Positions 1 to 8,046 are shown, numbered from the stretch's first letter. The stretch: 37,040 bases of DNA from Candidatus Thalassarchaeaceae archaeon (GCA_029940695.1 JAPYUP010000016.1:1-37040); one strand, 5' to 3'. Notes: generated by a model not told the origin, from the sequence alone. Translations and numbers: made by a program.

Positions 1-117
1 GCCAACATCACTCCCCCTTCTCCCACTCATTCGGGCGCGTCGTTCAAGGCTGGCAGATTGAGGACGGCGCGCACCGATCCCCGATCCGAGGTCACCCGCG
101 TCAAGCGCGGAGAGCGC

Positions 118-187
118 GGTAGTGGCAACTTCAGACACGAGCGTGCCGATACGTGACACAGGTTCGAATCTTGTATCGCCCACTACC
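118..187. other. Structured noncoding segment with tRNA T-arm-like core
   Basis: An 8-base perfect inverted repeat (GGTAGTGG at 118-125, CCACTACC at 180-187) encloses a second perfect one (CGATAC at 147-152, GTATCG at 173-178). In the centre GGTTCGAATC (161-170) looks like a tRNA T-loop with an alternative 5-bp stem (158-162 with 170-174). It does not complete to a tRNA. It lies about 80 bases upstream of the L41e-like gene, so it could be a leader structure, a decayed tRNA or chance. I see nothing else convincing in bases 1-265. Confidence 0.25.
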
Positions 188-265
188 GGGAAACACAAAC
201 AGCGCGAATCGCTCATATACGCGGAGCAGGTCGGGAGACCTCGTACCATTGGAGGCCATTACCTA

Positions 266-376
266 ATGAAGAGAGGTTCCCGTGCTTGGAAGAAGCAGGG
301 GAAGCAACGATGGAAGTGGCGAAAGAAGAAACTCCGACGCCGGAAGGCCGCTAGGAAACGCGCCAAACAGCGATGA
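266..376 (+). CDS. rpl41e: Ribosomal protein L41e-like ultra-small basic peptide
   Basis: This encodes a 36-residue peptide made almost wholly of Lys and Arg with three Trp residues. The C-terminal two thirds (RWKWRKKKLRRRK and the KRAKQR end) resemble eukaryotic and archaeal L41e, a single basic helix of about 25 residues at the intersubunit bridge of the large ribosomal subunit. The ATG at 266 follows a GGAGG at 251-255 with good Shine-Dalgarno spacing; the frame stays open upstream to 122 but that part has no such character. The extra N-terminal residues (MKRGSRAWKK) are not part of classic L41e. Alternatives are a nucleoid-binding basic peptide. The assignment rests on composition and short pattern similarity, so it is moderate. 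Confidence 0.55.
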   Translation: MKRGSRAWKKQGKQRWKWRKKKLRRRKAARKRAKQR

Positions 377-547
377 TTGGTTATCGCTTCGTCAAGCCGT
401 TCTTGTTCCCCTCATTGATGTCACCGTGGGGCCATCCACCTCGCTGGTTCTAGCCCAACGGTCCTTCGACTCGTGACCTAGCCGGAATGAGGTTTAGGCG
501 TCCCGGATGGGCGTGAGCGTGAAGAGGGACGCTGAACTCGCAGTGTC

Positions 548-2173
548 GTGGCCGATGAGTATGAAGACATCATCGTAGCGGAACTAGCCGAGGCGCCGGT
601 GGACTCGGTGAGGAATCTGCCGTTCGATCTTGGCCGCGCCGCGGTAGTCACTGGTTCGGTGGTCGTTGTCCTAATCCTGCTGCTCGCTACATACCAAGCG
701 CTGGTTATCAGGGGCTCGGACAGCGGCCCGGAGGGCGGGGACAGCGCAGGCTCAATCGGCATAGAGTGGGGCGAGAGCCTGTACATGCCCAGGCACGAGG
801 AGTGCATCGACGAGGGTAACGGGCAGGGGCTCCCGGAGTTCGGCGTCGGCTACGAGCCGAGCATATCGATTACGAGCAACGGCAACATGTTCGTTACCGC
901 GCATAAGGACCTGCGCTGGGGCGGCCAGAGCAACCCCTTCTTCCCCCTCCTCGGTGGTAATCCCGGACCTTGGTACGCTTGCCAACAAGGGCAGGACACG
1001 ACGTGGGACTACTGGGCCTCGTGGTTCTGGGCTTCGTACGACAACGGCTCAACGTGGCAGCACGGTGACAACTTCGGACCCACACCCGGCAACTCGTTCA
1101 CCGCCAACTACCTCGCAGGTGGCTCCGAGTGCCTCGGAGACGAGGGTGACATCTCGGTGGACGCGCAGGACACCGTCTACTACCTCGACACCACCCTAGA
1201 GGACAACTGGTGGCACACCCTCGCCGACCAAGGCACGGACTACGATACTCCGATGTGCCAGCGCATGAACACCATGGCAGCCGACGACCGACCCTGGGTC
1301 GCAGCCCAGAGCGACGGCATCATCCACTACCTCGGCAACTCCGGAGCCTCGCCCCCCGAGTGCACCGGCGACTCAGGTCGCTACTGGTACTACCACTCTG
1401 AGAACGGAGGGGCGACCTTCACGCAGTGCTACGCCGTACCCGGGGGCTGGAGCACGGTAGCGAGTCAGCGCCACGGCCCCTACGTCTACATCGCCCAGGA
1501 GAACGCCGACACTCAGTCCGGCAGCGTAATCGTGCGCGTCAGCGACGACCACGGGCGAGGCACCGGAATCACCGACGGTACCTGGTCCCAACCCATCGAG
1601 GTCGGCCTCAGAGAGGGCAATTGTCCCGAGGGTTACCCGGTGGTAAACACCAACGAGAACGGTACGGTGGCCGTCGTCTGGGCCGACTGCCCGAACGGTG
1701 GAACGGGGCCCTGGGTGCTGCGGTTCGCGATCTCCTACGACCACGGCTCCAACTGGTCGACGTGGAACATCTCGCACATCAACGGCATCCAGATGTATCC
1801 CTTCGTCAGTATCAGCGAGGGGGACGTCGTCTCCATTGCCTTCTACGGTCTCGACTTCGATGACGGGGAGCTGGGGGGCGACTACGTGGAGGGCGAGCAG
1901 TGGTTCCTGTATGCGGGCGCCCTGCAGTACCCGACCGAAGGGGATTCGTGGGACTTCACGGTCGCTGATCCCTCCCCCCTCCACACGGTCACGGCCTACG
2001 AGCAGCAGGAGGGCGATGTGCACGCCCTGCACGACTTCTTCGAGACCGTACTGAGCCCCGACGGCAGTTGGATCGGCATCGCCTACCAGCAGAACGTGGG
2101 CGAGCACCCGTTCGAGGACAACGAGGAGCAGCGCTACATCAAATTCGTCAGGGGCAACATGTCAGCCCCCTGA
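548..2173 (+). CDS. Membrane-anchored BNR/Asp-box repeat (sialidase-like) surface protein
   Basis: The 541-residue product has an acidic cytoplasmic N-terminus, one membrane segment at about residues 32-56 (rich in Val, Leu and Ile), and a large extracytoplasmic domain. That domain carries several Asp-box patterns (SYDNGSTW, SENGGATF, SYDHGSNW), the hallmark of BNR-repeat beta-propellers seen in sialidases and related glycoside-binding proteins. Many Trp, Asp and Gly residues and at least six Cys fit a secreted fold. I see no full set of sialidase catalytic arginines, so the role may be glycan binding or hydrolysis at the cell surface. The start is a GTG; no strong ribosome binding site precedes it. 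The 3' end overlaps the convergent SAMP-like gene by 12 bases. Confidence 0.6.
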   Translation: MADEYEDIIVAELAEAPVDSVRNLPFDLGRAAVVTGSVVVVLILLLATYQALVIRGSDSGPEGGDSAGSIGIEWGESLYMPRHEECIDEGNGQGLPEFGVGYEPSISITSNGNMFVTAHKDLRWGGQSNPFFPLLGGNPGPWYACQQGQDTTWDYWASWFWASYDNGSTWQHGDNFGPTPGNSFTANYLAGGSECLGDEGDISVDAQDTVYYLDTTLEDNWWHTLADQGTDYDTPMCQRMNTMAADDRPWVAAQSDGIIHYLGNSGASPPECTGDSGRYWYYHSENGGATFTQCYAVPGGWSTVASQRHGPYVYIAQENADTQSGSVIVRVSDDHGRGTGITDGTWSQPIEVGLREGNCPEGYPVVNTNENGTVAVVWADCPNGGTGPWVLRFAISYDHGSNWSTWNISHINGIQMYPFVSISEGDVVSIAFYGLDFDDGELGGDYVEGEQWFLYAGALQYPTEGDSWDFTVADPSPLHTVTAYEQQEGDVHALHDFFETVLSPDGSWIGIAYQQNVGEHPFEDNEEQRYIKFVRGNMSAP

Positions 2174-2377
2174 GGAGACCACCACGAGCTCCAGCCTCAG
2201 GTCCGCGCTGATGACTGAGGTGTGGGGCACGATAACGTCGTCACATACAGCTAGGACCGTCGACGAGGGGATACTGAGATGCTCCAGTACCTCGTTGATT
2301 GTGATGGGACCCTCCACATCTACTGAGAGCGTCTCGCCTAGGTGCTCGACGTCTATGCGCACGGTCCTGCGGGGCAC
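2162..2377 (-). CDS. SAMP/MoaD-like ubiquitin-fold protein with C-terminal GG
   Basis: This 71-residue protein has the beta-grasp outline of MoaD, ThiS, Urm1 and the small archaeal modifier proteins: an N-terminal beta pair (VRIDVEHLG, LSVDVEG), a helix with TINEVLEHL, and a terminal beta strand ending exactly in SSGG. The diglycine end is what E1-like enzymes adenylate for sulfur transfer or protein conjugation. No E1 (UbaA/MoeB) gene is in the window. The start is GTG at 2377; a second GTG at 2362 (giving MRIDVEHL) has an AGGA before it and a TATA-like box about 27 bases upstream, so it may be the real one. It converges with and overlaps the BNR gene by 12 bases. Confidence 0.65.
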   Translation of the reverse strand: MPRRTVRIDVEHLGETLSVDVEGPITINEVLEHLSIPSSTVLAVCDDVIVPHTSVISADLRLELVVVSSGG

Positions 2378-2386
2378 GAGTCAGCC

Positions 2387-2392
2387 TTATGT
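2387..2392 (+). promoter_or_regulatory. TATA-like box for tRNA-Ser
   Basis: TTATGT is centred about 28 bases before the first base of tRNA-Ser, the standard archaeal TATA distance. The complementary strand could also serve the divergent SAMP-like gene. Confidence 0.5.
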
Positions 2393-2417
2393 CTAATCCG
2401 ATGGTGGCCGACTCGCT

Positions 2418-2503
2418 GCCGAGATCGCATAGCCCGGTATTGCGGTGGATTCGAAATCCACTGTCCATTGGACGCGGGGGTTCAAATCCCTCTCTCGGCG
2501 CCA
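2418..2503 (+). tRNA. tRNA-Ser(CGA), CCA end encoded
   Basis: The sequence folds as a type II tRNA. The acceptor stem pairs GCCGAGA (2418-2424) with TCTCGGC (2493-2499). The anticodon stem GTGGA/TCCAC encloses the loop TTCGAAA, giving anticodon CGA for serine UCG codons. The long variable arm pairs GTCC with GGAC, and the T arm holds TTCAAAT. The discriminator is G2500, as expected for serine, and CCA follows at 2501-2503. No intron is seen. Confidence 0.93.
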
Positions 2504-2528
2504 ACAACAGAATACGTATGGAAAACGG

Positions 2529-2533
2529 TTATA
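2529..2533 (+). promoter_or_regulatory. TATA box for AIM24-family gene
   Basis: TTATA in an AT-rich stretch is centred 26 bases before the ATG at 2557, implying a leaderless transcript. No Shine-Dalgarno sequence stands before that ATG at normal spacing. Confidence 0.5.
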
Positions 2534-2556
2534 CAGGCTGAATAAAAGGCAGTCCT

Positions 2557-3234
2557 ATGCCAACATATGAGGTTGTGAAAAGCGAAGATCTGCGAATGGT
2601 GAAAGTGGCCCTGCAAGGAGACGAAGTGAGATCGGAACGTGGTGCCATGCATTACATGAGGGGGCAGATCGAGATGGTCACTAAGATGCCTGGTATGGGG
2701 AAGTTGCTGAAGTCAGTAGTTTCCAAAGAGAGCATCTTCAGGCCCACTTACAAAGGGACGGGAGAGGTCTACTTCGGCCCTCCTTCGTTCGACGAGTACC
2801 ATGTCATGGAGCTCAACAACGAGTCATGGGTCCTAGATCAGGGAGCCTACACATGCTCGGACATGTCACTCGACATAGGGGCGATAAGGAACAAGGGCAT
2901 TGGAACCATGGCATTCGGTGGCGAAGGGATTTTTCAGACTTCAGTCGAGGGCACAGGGACGGTCGTGTTCAAGTCCCCTGGGCCACTGGAAGAGATTCAA
3001 CTCAACGGCGAGACGCTGACTGTCGACGGGAGTTTCGCCGTAGCCAGAGAGGGCTCGCTTCAGTTCAAGACGCAACTTCTGGGCAAGGGGATTATGTCCA
3101 AGATCGGCGGGGGAGAGGGCTTCGTGAATGTTATCTCTGGAACGGGAAAGGTCCTACTGTCCCCTGTTCCCACGAAGTGGAATACCATTCTTGATAGGAA
3201 CGTATTGGACCTAATTCCGTTCCTCGGCAAATAG
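2557..3234 (+). CDS. AIM24 / TIGR00266 (DUF124) family protein
   Basis: The 225-residue product is a Gly-rich all-beta protein with repeated strand patterns such as GTGEVYFGPP, GEGIFQTSVEGTG and GEGFVNVISGTGKV. These are typical of the AIM24 family (COG2013), a beta-sandwich related to the mitochondrial AIM24 protein and widespread in prokaryotes. Its biochemical role is not settled. There is no signal peptide or membrane segment, so it is probably cytoplasmic. It starts with ATG 26 bases after a TATA box and stands alone on its strand, and its stop directly abuts the end of the convergent nuclease gene. Confidence 0.75.
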   Translation: MPTYEVVKSEDLRMVKVALQGDEVRSERGAMHYMRGQIEMVTKMPGMGKLLKSVVSKESIFRPTYKGTGEVYFGPPSFDEYHVMELNNESWVLDQGAYTCSDMSLDIGAIRNKGIGTMAFGGEGIFQTSVEGTGTVVFKSPGPLEEIQLNGETLTVDGSFAVAREGSLQFKTQLLGKGIMSKIGGGEGFVNVISGTGKVLLSPVPTKWNTILDRNVLDLIPFLGK

Positions 3235-5070
3235 CTAGAAGTCGGGCGTATCGTCAGAGTGCCTCAGGATTACCACACGGGCCCCTGGCCCGATTCTGAC
3301 CTGGGGCCTCCCGGCCCACTCGCCAACCTCGCCGTTGAGGATGGCTATCTCATCCCCTCTAGTGATCGCCGCAGCGGACAGGGGGACAAACTGTCTGAAG
3401 GCGACCGAAGCCGCTGACCCGGTTTGGTCCATGATAGTGATTGCCCAGCGATGGACGTCCACCCCGTTGGGGTAAGCGTCGATGGACCACACCCTAGCCA
3501 CTACGCTGACCCTAGTCTCGACCTCCACTATCGGTGCCTCATCTCCGTCCTCGGCGACCGTGATCGATGACTTGCCGTCGAGGTCGATCTGAAGCTGGCC
3601 GCGCCAGACCGATGCGAGTCCATCCCCTATCCTGACTCTGGAGCCCTCGGCAATTGCCCTCGTGACCTCCAAGGGCGCGCCGTACCTCGATGGCCTGACA
3701 CGGGCCCTGTCGTAACCGTCCTGTAGGGTGAATTCGAGGCTCACGGTGCCGTCGTCCTGCAGGTTCGGTCCTTGGAGGCCAACCACCTCACCCACAACGC
3801 TAACCCTAGTCTGAATCTCGCTGATTGGAGTTACTGGCCAAGCATGACCGAAGCGCTCGATCCTACGCTCCATCGGGAGGACTAAGTCGTGGTCGGAACC
3901 CTCGCAGAACCCACGATAATCGCAGCGCTCGCACCTGGCCCTCTCATCGGGGTGCGCGGGTGGGTCGCCTGGTACCCCGCCGTCATCAAAGAATCTCAGT
4001 GGGGACGGAGTTGGGGGGCACTCCGTCATGTCGGGGTCTCGGGCATGAATCATCTGGTAGAGTTGCTCGAATTGCTCGCTCATCCCTGACATCTCCTCTG
4101 CGTTCGGTCTTGGCACGTCCTTCACGGTGCCAGTCCCCAAGTACCAAATCTCCAGCGCCTCGACCTCTTCAGCCCGCTCGTGGGTCTCCCACCACAGCCA
4201 CCCATACATGCGCAACTGGTCGAGGTAGCTTCCCGAACGGTCGCCCCTCCCAATTGATGCCTTCAGGTCGACAATGCTCGTGCTTCCACTCCATCGGTAT
4301 ACTAGATCGTACTCACCCTGGAACCACTCGCCCGGGATGGTGCTAGTTTGTGTGAAGGACTTCGCGTCAGGGTCCACGAACCACGGCCTCGCGACCTCCC
4401 ACGCCTCTGCCCAGGACACCGGGCCGCTGCTTGCAGTCGGATGCGGCTCGTCCCACGATCTAGGGAAGCCGTCGGGAGCTGGCCAATGCTCCCGCGAGCC
4501 CCGGCGCCAGGCTTCGATGCCTGGGCCCCCGCCCGCATCGATGCACGCTCCCACTTGGTCGAGATGCAGTCTGATGGCAGCGTTGACCATCTCGCGTCCC
4601 TCCGCGACGTCGATGTCATCCTCGGAGCCAGTGCGATTGGGGCTGGCCTTCCAATCTGCCACCGCCTCGTCCCAACAGCGCTGGAAATGAGTCTCTGCCC
4701 GGGATGTGGCCCATGCCTCGAGGGAGGCTCTGTCGGTAGGCCATTCTGACTTCAGCCGTGCCTCCAAGGCAGGACCGACCCAGTAGTCGGGCTCATCGAA
4801 GGCTGGGGAGCCGTCGTTGGCCAGAGGAGAGAGCATGGAGACGCCTGAGTCGGCAGAGATGAACGCGGGGGAGTCGCGAAGCACCCTGCAGACGCAATTC
4901 TCCACAGCGTTGCCGCGGAGGATCTGCGGGGGCAGCGGGGTCTTGAGCCGTTCCATCCAACCATAGTACCACAGTCGGGGGCAGTTCCTCCAAGCGTTGA
5001 CCTGAGTGGCGGAGAGCCTTCGATAGGGGTTGACCTTCGAGTTGTCCGGGTCGGGCCTCCTTACGGGCAT
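3235..5070 (-). CDS. Cas4/RecB-like Fe-S PD-(D/E)XK nuclease with two C-terminal OB-like units
   Basis: The 611-residue product opens with SATQVNAWRNCPRLWYYGW, the N-terminal signature of Cas4, AddB and RecB-type nucleases. The PD-(D/E)XK core shows D255 in GEYDLVYR, the D268-L-K270 motif in SIVDLKAS, and the Q285-x3-Y289 motif. C30 with C380-x2-C383-x5-C389 matches the four-cysteine Fe-S cluster layout of Cas4 and AddB. From about residue 415 to the end there are two similar beta-rich units, each opening with a TRVSVV pattern (near residues 427 and 522), that look like OB folds for single-stranded DNA. No helicase motifs and no cas genes are nearby. It is probably a DNA repair or processing nuclease. 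It follows the radical SAM gene after 48 bases. Confidence 0.75.
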   Translation of the reverse strand: MPVRRPDPDNSKVNPYRRLSATQVNAWRNCPRLWYYGWMERLKTPLPPQILRGNAVENCVCRVLRDSPAFISADSGVSMLSPLANDGSPAFDEPDYWVGPALEARLKSEWPTDRASLEAWATSRAETHFQRCWDEAVADWKASPNRTGSEDDIDVAEGREMVNAAIRLHLDQVGACIDAGGGPGIEAWRRGSREHWPAPDGFPRSWDEPHPTASSGPVSWAEAWEVARPWFVDPDAKSFTQTSTIPGEWFQGEYDLVYRWSGSTSIVDLKASIGRGDRSGSYLDQLRMYGWLWWETHERAEEVEALEIWYLGTGTVKDVPRPNAEEMSGMSEQFEQLYQMIHARDPDMTECPPTPSPLRFFDDGGVPGDPPAHPDERARCERCDYRGFCEGSDHDLVLPMERRIERFGHAWPVTPISEIQTRVSVVGEVVGLQGPNLQDDGTVSLEFTLQDGYDRARVRPSRYGAPLEVTRAIAEGSRVRIGDGLASVWRGQLQIDLDGKSSITVAEDGDEAPIVEVETRVSVVARVWSIDAYPNGVDVHRWAITIMDQTGSAASVAFRQFVPLSAAAITRGDEIAILNGEVGEWAGRPQVRIGPGARVVILRHSDDTPDF

Positions 5071-5118
5071 GGCGTTCTTTGCGAGTCGAGGTCATATCAA
5101 CTTGCGCAGAAGGGGCGG

Positions 5119-6255
5119 CTAACTCCCTTGCGCGTTGAGCCAGACGACGGTGACCTCCAAGCGCTCGTGCGTGGGCAGGACCTCGACCATCGAAATGGGA
5201 GCATCGACGTCCTCGGCTATTGACTCAGCGACAACTAGGGGCATCTCGATTCGCTCGTTCACCCCGTCCCAGAGCAGGAACCTCTGAGGTAGCCCCGTGA
5301 CGCTGACCAGTTCTGACATCCACTCCTCCTTGGTATCCTCGCTCGCCCTGATGGCACCGAACAGAAGCGTGCCGTCGTCGGTCAAGACCTCGTGAGGCGC
5401 GATCGTCGCCTCGCCCCTTCTCAGGAAGCGCCGGCGCAGCTGCCCAGCGTCCTTGTACACGGCCGTGCAGAACTTGAGGTGGTATCCATACGCCTCGCGT
5501 ATCTCCCCATCCTTCGGGTCAGGCTCGCCGCGCTCTGCGGCCATGACACGGTCGCGCATGGCAATGGCTAGCTCGGCCGAACCTGCAGCGCCGGCGGTAA
5601 TCTCGGTGGAGAGGTTAAATCCCCTCAGTTCCATGTTGTGGTGGTTGCCGACGGTAATCTCCAGCTCGTTGAGGTTTAGGAATGAAACCTCGAGATTACG
5701 CAGCGTCTCCAGAAGCTCGAGCAGGTCGTCCTCCTTATCGGGCTCACACGGTATCTCGACACCCGTCAGAATACCAGCCTTGGAGCAGGCTGCGATGGTT
5801 TCGCGGTACCTCTTGGCCTCGAGGTCGAGCAAATGGAATCGGATCTCGTCAAGGCCGGCCTCGGCGAATTCGGATGCCCACTCGGGCCTGAATGGTATGC
5901 TCGTGTACATATGGAGATGGAAGGTCGGGCCGAACTCGGCCTTCAAGCGCGCAATCCCCTCTAGGGTCCGCTCGCGCGCCATCAGGGGGTCGCCTCCAGT
6001 GATTCCCGCGCCGGTGGCGCGCATGGCGCGCGCCTCCTCTATGACCTCGTCGAAGGTCTCGCAGCGACGCTCGTTGGCGAACATCCAGTCAATGTCGCGA
6101 CGCGTCTCGGAGAGCGGGCAGTAGTCACACTGCCAGTGGCAGTTTCCGGTGACGAAGAGCACCAGCTTGCTGCCCATCTGGCACTGTATGCACCCTTCGG
6201 TGTCAGCATCGTTCGGTGCCTCGGCGAGATTCGGTACCTGCGGGAGGTCAAGCAT
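5119..6255 (-). CDS. Radical SAM protein, COG2108-like
   Basis: The 378-residue protein has a radical SAM cluster motif C39-x3-C43-x2-C46 (CHWQCDYC) that would bind a 4Fe-4S cluster and S-adenosylmethionine, followed by a GAGITGGDPL segment matching the glycine-rich SAM-binding strand. An extra CxxC (C22, C25) precedes it. The layout matches archaeal COG2108, proteins described as related to pyruvate formate-lyase activating enzyme whose substrate is not known to me. The C-terminal third resembles no domain I can name. The ATG lies one base after the pdxT stop, so the two are surely cotranscribed; whether they share a pathway is unclear. Confidence 0.7.
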   Translation of the reverse strand: MLDLPQVPNLAEAPNDADTEGCIQCQMGSKLVLFVTGNCHWQCDYCPLSETRRDIDWMFANERRCETFDEVIEEARAMRATGAGITGGDPLMARERTLEGIARLKAEFGPTFHLHMYTSIPFRPEWASEFAEAGLDEIRFHLLDLEAKRYRETIAACSKAGILTGVEIPCEPDKEDDLLELLETLRNLEVSFLNLNELEITVGNHHNMELRGFNLSTEITAGAAGSAELAIAMRDRVMAAERGEPDPKDGEIREAYGYHLKFCTAVYKDAGQLRRRFLRRGEATIAPHEVLTDDGTLLFGAIRASEDTKEEWMSELVSVTGLPQRFLLWDGVNERIEMPLVVAESIAEDVDAPISMVEVLPTHERLEVTVVWLNAQGS

Positions 6256-6256
6256 G

Positions 6257-6865
6257 CTAAGCCTCCGCAGTCAGCGCGCTCGCCGTTTCGATGAGCCAGC
6301 GGTGGAAGCCGACGTCGGAGGAGAGCTCTGGGTGGAATGTGAGGGCGAGGCGGTTACCCGTCTTGACCCCAACCACCTCGTCACCGAGCATAGCGGCAAC
6401 CTCACCCTCTGGTCCGGTCTGTGTGAATCTCGGGGCACGGATGAAGACGCCGGGGAACTCACGCTGGAGGGACGTGGCCTCGAGGGTCGTCTGGAAGGAG
6501 TTGGTCTGTGTGCCGAAGGCGTTGCGGTCGATGGCTGCATCGACCATTTTGGCCCCACCGTCCTGAGGGTCAGAAAGCAAGATGGCGCCCGCGCAGGTGC
6601 CTAGGACGGGCCTAGCCGAGTCGGCTCTTATCCACTCGAAAACTGCGGGGAGCAAGGACGATACAGGATCGTTGCCGGTCAGGCGCATAGTGGTCGACTC
6701 GCCCCCGGGCATTACAATCGCATGCAGTTCGGCGGCCTCGAGGTCTGAAGCCTTGCGCAACTCGTGAACCTCGATGTCGATGCCCGATTCGGCCGAAGCG
6801 CGTTCGAGTGCGGCCATGTGCACGTGGCGCGCGCCCTGCAGCATGACGAGGCCGATGCGAAGCAC
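6257..6865 (-). CDS. pdxT: Pyridoxal 5'-phosphate synthase glutaminase subunit PdxT
   Basis: PdxT hydrolyses glutamine and channels ammonia to PdxS for vitamin B6 synthesis. The product (202 residues from the GTG at 6865) opens with LRIGLVMLQGARHVHMAAL, then PGGESTT, the nucleophile elbow GTCAGAIL with its Cys, and a C-terminal LTFHPELS that supplies the His and Glu of the triad. The frame extends upstream to 6970 but those residues do not match the family, and an AT-rich TTCATTTTCG lies about 27 bases before the GTG at 6865; another GTG is at 6883. No pdxS is in the window. It is divergent from serC and heads the group with the radical SAM and nuclease genes. Confidence 0.88.
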   Translation of the reverse strand: MLRIGLVMLQGARHVHMAALERASAESGIDIEVHELRKASDLEAAELHAIVMPGGESTTMRLTGNDPVSSLLPAVFEWIRADSARPVLGTCAGAILLSDPQDGGAKMVDAAIDRNAFGTQTNSFQTTLEATSLQREFPGVFIRAPRFTQTGPEGEVAAMLGDEVVGVKTGNRLALTFHPELSSDVGFHRWLIETASALTAEA

Positions 6866-6946
6866 GCCTCTGCGTCTGGCCACTCGAAAATGAACCCTGT
6901 CGTAGGTTCCGATGAACTGAAAAACCCGGAGCGGGCGCGTCGGGCC

Positions 6947-8038
6947 GTGGAACCTGCTGGTCGCATCCACAACTTCGGCGCTGGCCCTTCTGTGCTCCCA
7001 CTCGAAGTTATCGAAGAGGTGGCAGCCACGATGCCCAACCTCCTCGGTAGTGGTTTCGGCCTGCTAGAGGTCTCGCATCGCAGCGCCACATTCCAGGGCG
7101 TCATCGACTCAGCAATGGATCGAATCAGGCGGGTGATGTCGGTGCCTGACGACTATGAAATCCTGTTCCTGCAAGGCGGGGCATCCACCCAGTTCTACAT
7201 GACTGCACTCAATCTGATTAGCGAGGGCGAGAAAGCAGACTTCCTAGTCACCGGTAACTGGTCGCAGAGGGCGCTCAAAGAGGCTGCCCAAGTGGGTGAT
7301 GTGGTTGCTGCGTGGGACAATGCCGACAACGGATTCAGGTCCGTACCTCAAGACGGAGAATATTCAATCCGCGAGGATGCGGAATACGTCCACTACACCT
7401 CAAACAACACGCTATTCGGGACGCAGTACCACCACCTTCCTGACAGCGGTGGCAAACCAAGGGTGGTCGATGCGAGCTCTGACATATGTGGAACACCCAT
7501 CGACGTTGCCTCGCACGACGTGATTTACGCGGGGGCGCAGAAGAACCTCGGCACCAGCGGCGTGACCCTAGTCATCCTCTCGCCTTGGGCGATGTCTAGG
7601 GACAAGGGAGGGCTGCCGACCATGCTCGACTACAACACCCACGTCTCGAAGGGCTCGATGTTCAATACCCCGAACACCTCGGGTATCTACGTGCTCGACC
7701 GCGTATTAGCTTGGATGGAGCGCAACGGCGGGATAGAGGGGGCCATCGAGCGCAACCGGGCCAAGGCCGCATTGCTCTACGGGCAACTCAGCAGCAGCGA
7801 CTTCTGGCGGCCTCACGCCAACGAGTTCTCGCGTTCGGTGATGAACGTCACATGGAGGCTGGCCGACGAGAATCTTGAGACTGCCTTCATACAACAGGCC
7901 GAAGAGGAAGGGATAGGGGGGCTCAAGGGACATCGCATTGTCGGGGGAATGCGGGCTAGCTTGTACAATGCCTGCTCTATGAGGAGTGTCGAGGCTCTCG
8001 TGACATTCATGCAGGACTTCGAAGGAAGCAACGGCTGA
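6947..8038 (+). CDS. serC: Phosphoserine aminotransferase SerC (class V)
   Basis: SerC makes 3-phosphoserine from 3-phosphohydroxypyruvate with PLP. The product shows HNFGAGPSVLP at its N-terminus, EVSHRS, LQGGAST, the PLP lysine region AGAQKNLGTSG, and NTPNTSGIYVL, all characteristic of SerC, and the C-terminal GMRASLYNA. From the GTG at 6947 it is 363 residues, the usual family length, and the N-terminus then aligns with bacterial and yeast SerC. An ATG at 6890 in frame would add 19 polar residues; the longer open frame overlaps pdxT. An A-rich patch (6917-6923) sits about 27 bases before 6947. It is followed by deoC after 8 bases. Confidence 0.88.
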   Translation: MEPAGRIHNFGAGPSVLPLEVIEEVAATMPNLLGSGFGLLEVSHRSATFQGVIDSAMDRIRRVMSVPDDYEILFLQGGASTQFYMTALNLISEGEKADFLVTGNWSQRALKEAAQVGDVVAAWDNADNGFRSVPQDGEYSIREDAEYVHYTSNNTLFGTQYHHLPDSGGKPRVVDASSDICGTPIDVASHDVIYAGAQKNLGTSGVTLVILSPWAMSRDKGGLPTMLDYNTHVSKGSMFNTPNTSGIYVLDRVLAWMERNGGIEGAIERNRAKAALLYGQLSSSDFWRPHANEFSRSVMNVTWRLADENLETAFIQQAEEEGIGGLKGHRIVGGMRASLYNACSMRSVEALVTFMQDFEGSNG

Positions 8039-8046
8039 GTGATCGG

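Noticed and set aside
33-182. Possible intron-containing tRNA (GGGCG at 33-37 with CGCCC at 177-181, plus a T-arm-like core)
   Set aside because: The lower acceptor pairs mismatch, the D loop would be 16 bases, and no anticodon loop with U33 and a splice motif can be drawn.
1373-2107. Long antisense open frame (244 codons) inside the BNR gene
   Set aside because: It is a shadow of a GC-rich gene with clear Asp-box motifs on the other strand; the antisense translation shows no domain.
3235-5070. A CRISPR-adaptation Cas4
   Set aside because: The protein is three times the usual Cas4 length, with extra OB-like units, and no cas1, cas2 or array is present.
5453-6124. Antisense open frame (223 codons) inside the radical SAM gene
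   Set aside because: Low-complexity Ser/Arg-rich translation and complete overlap with a gene carrying diagnostic motifs.
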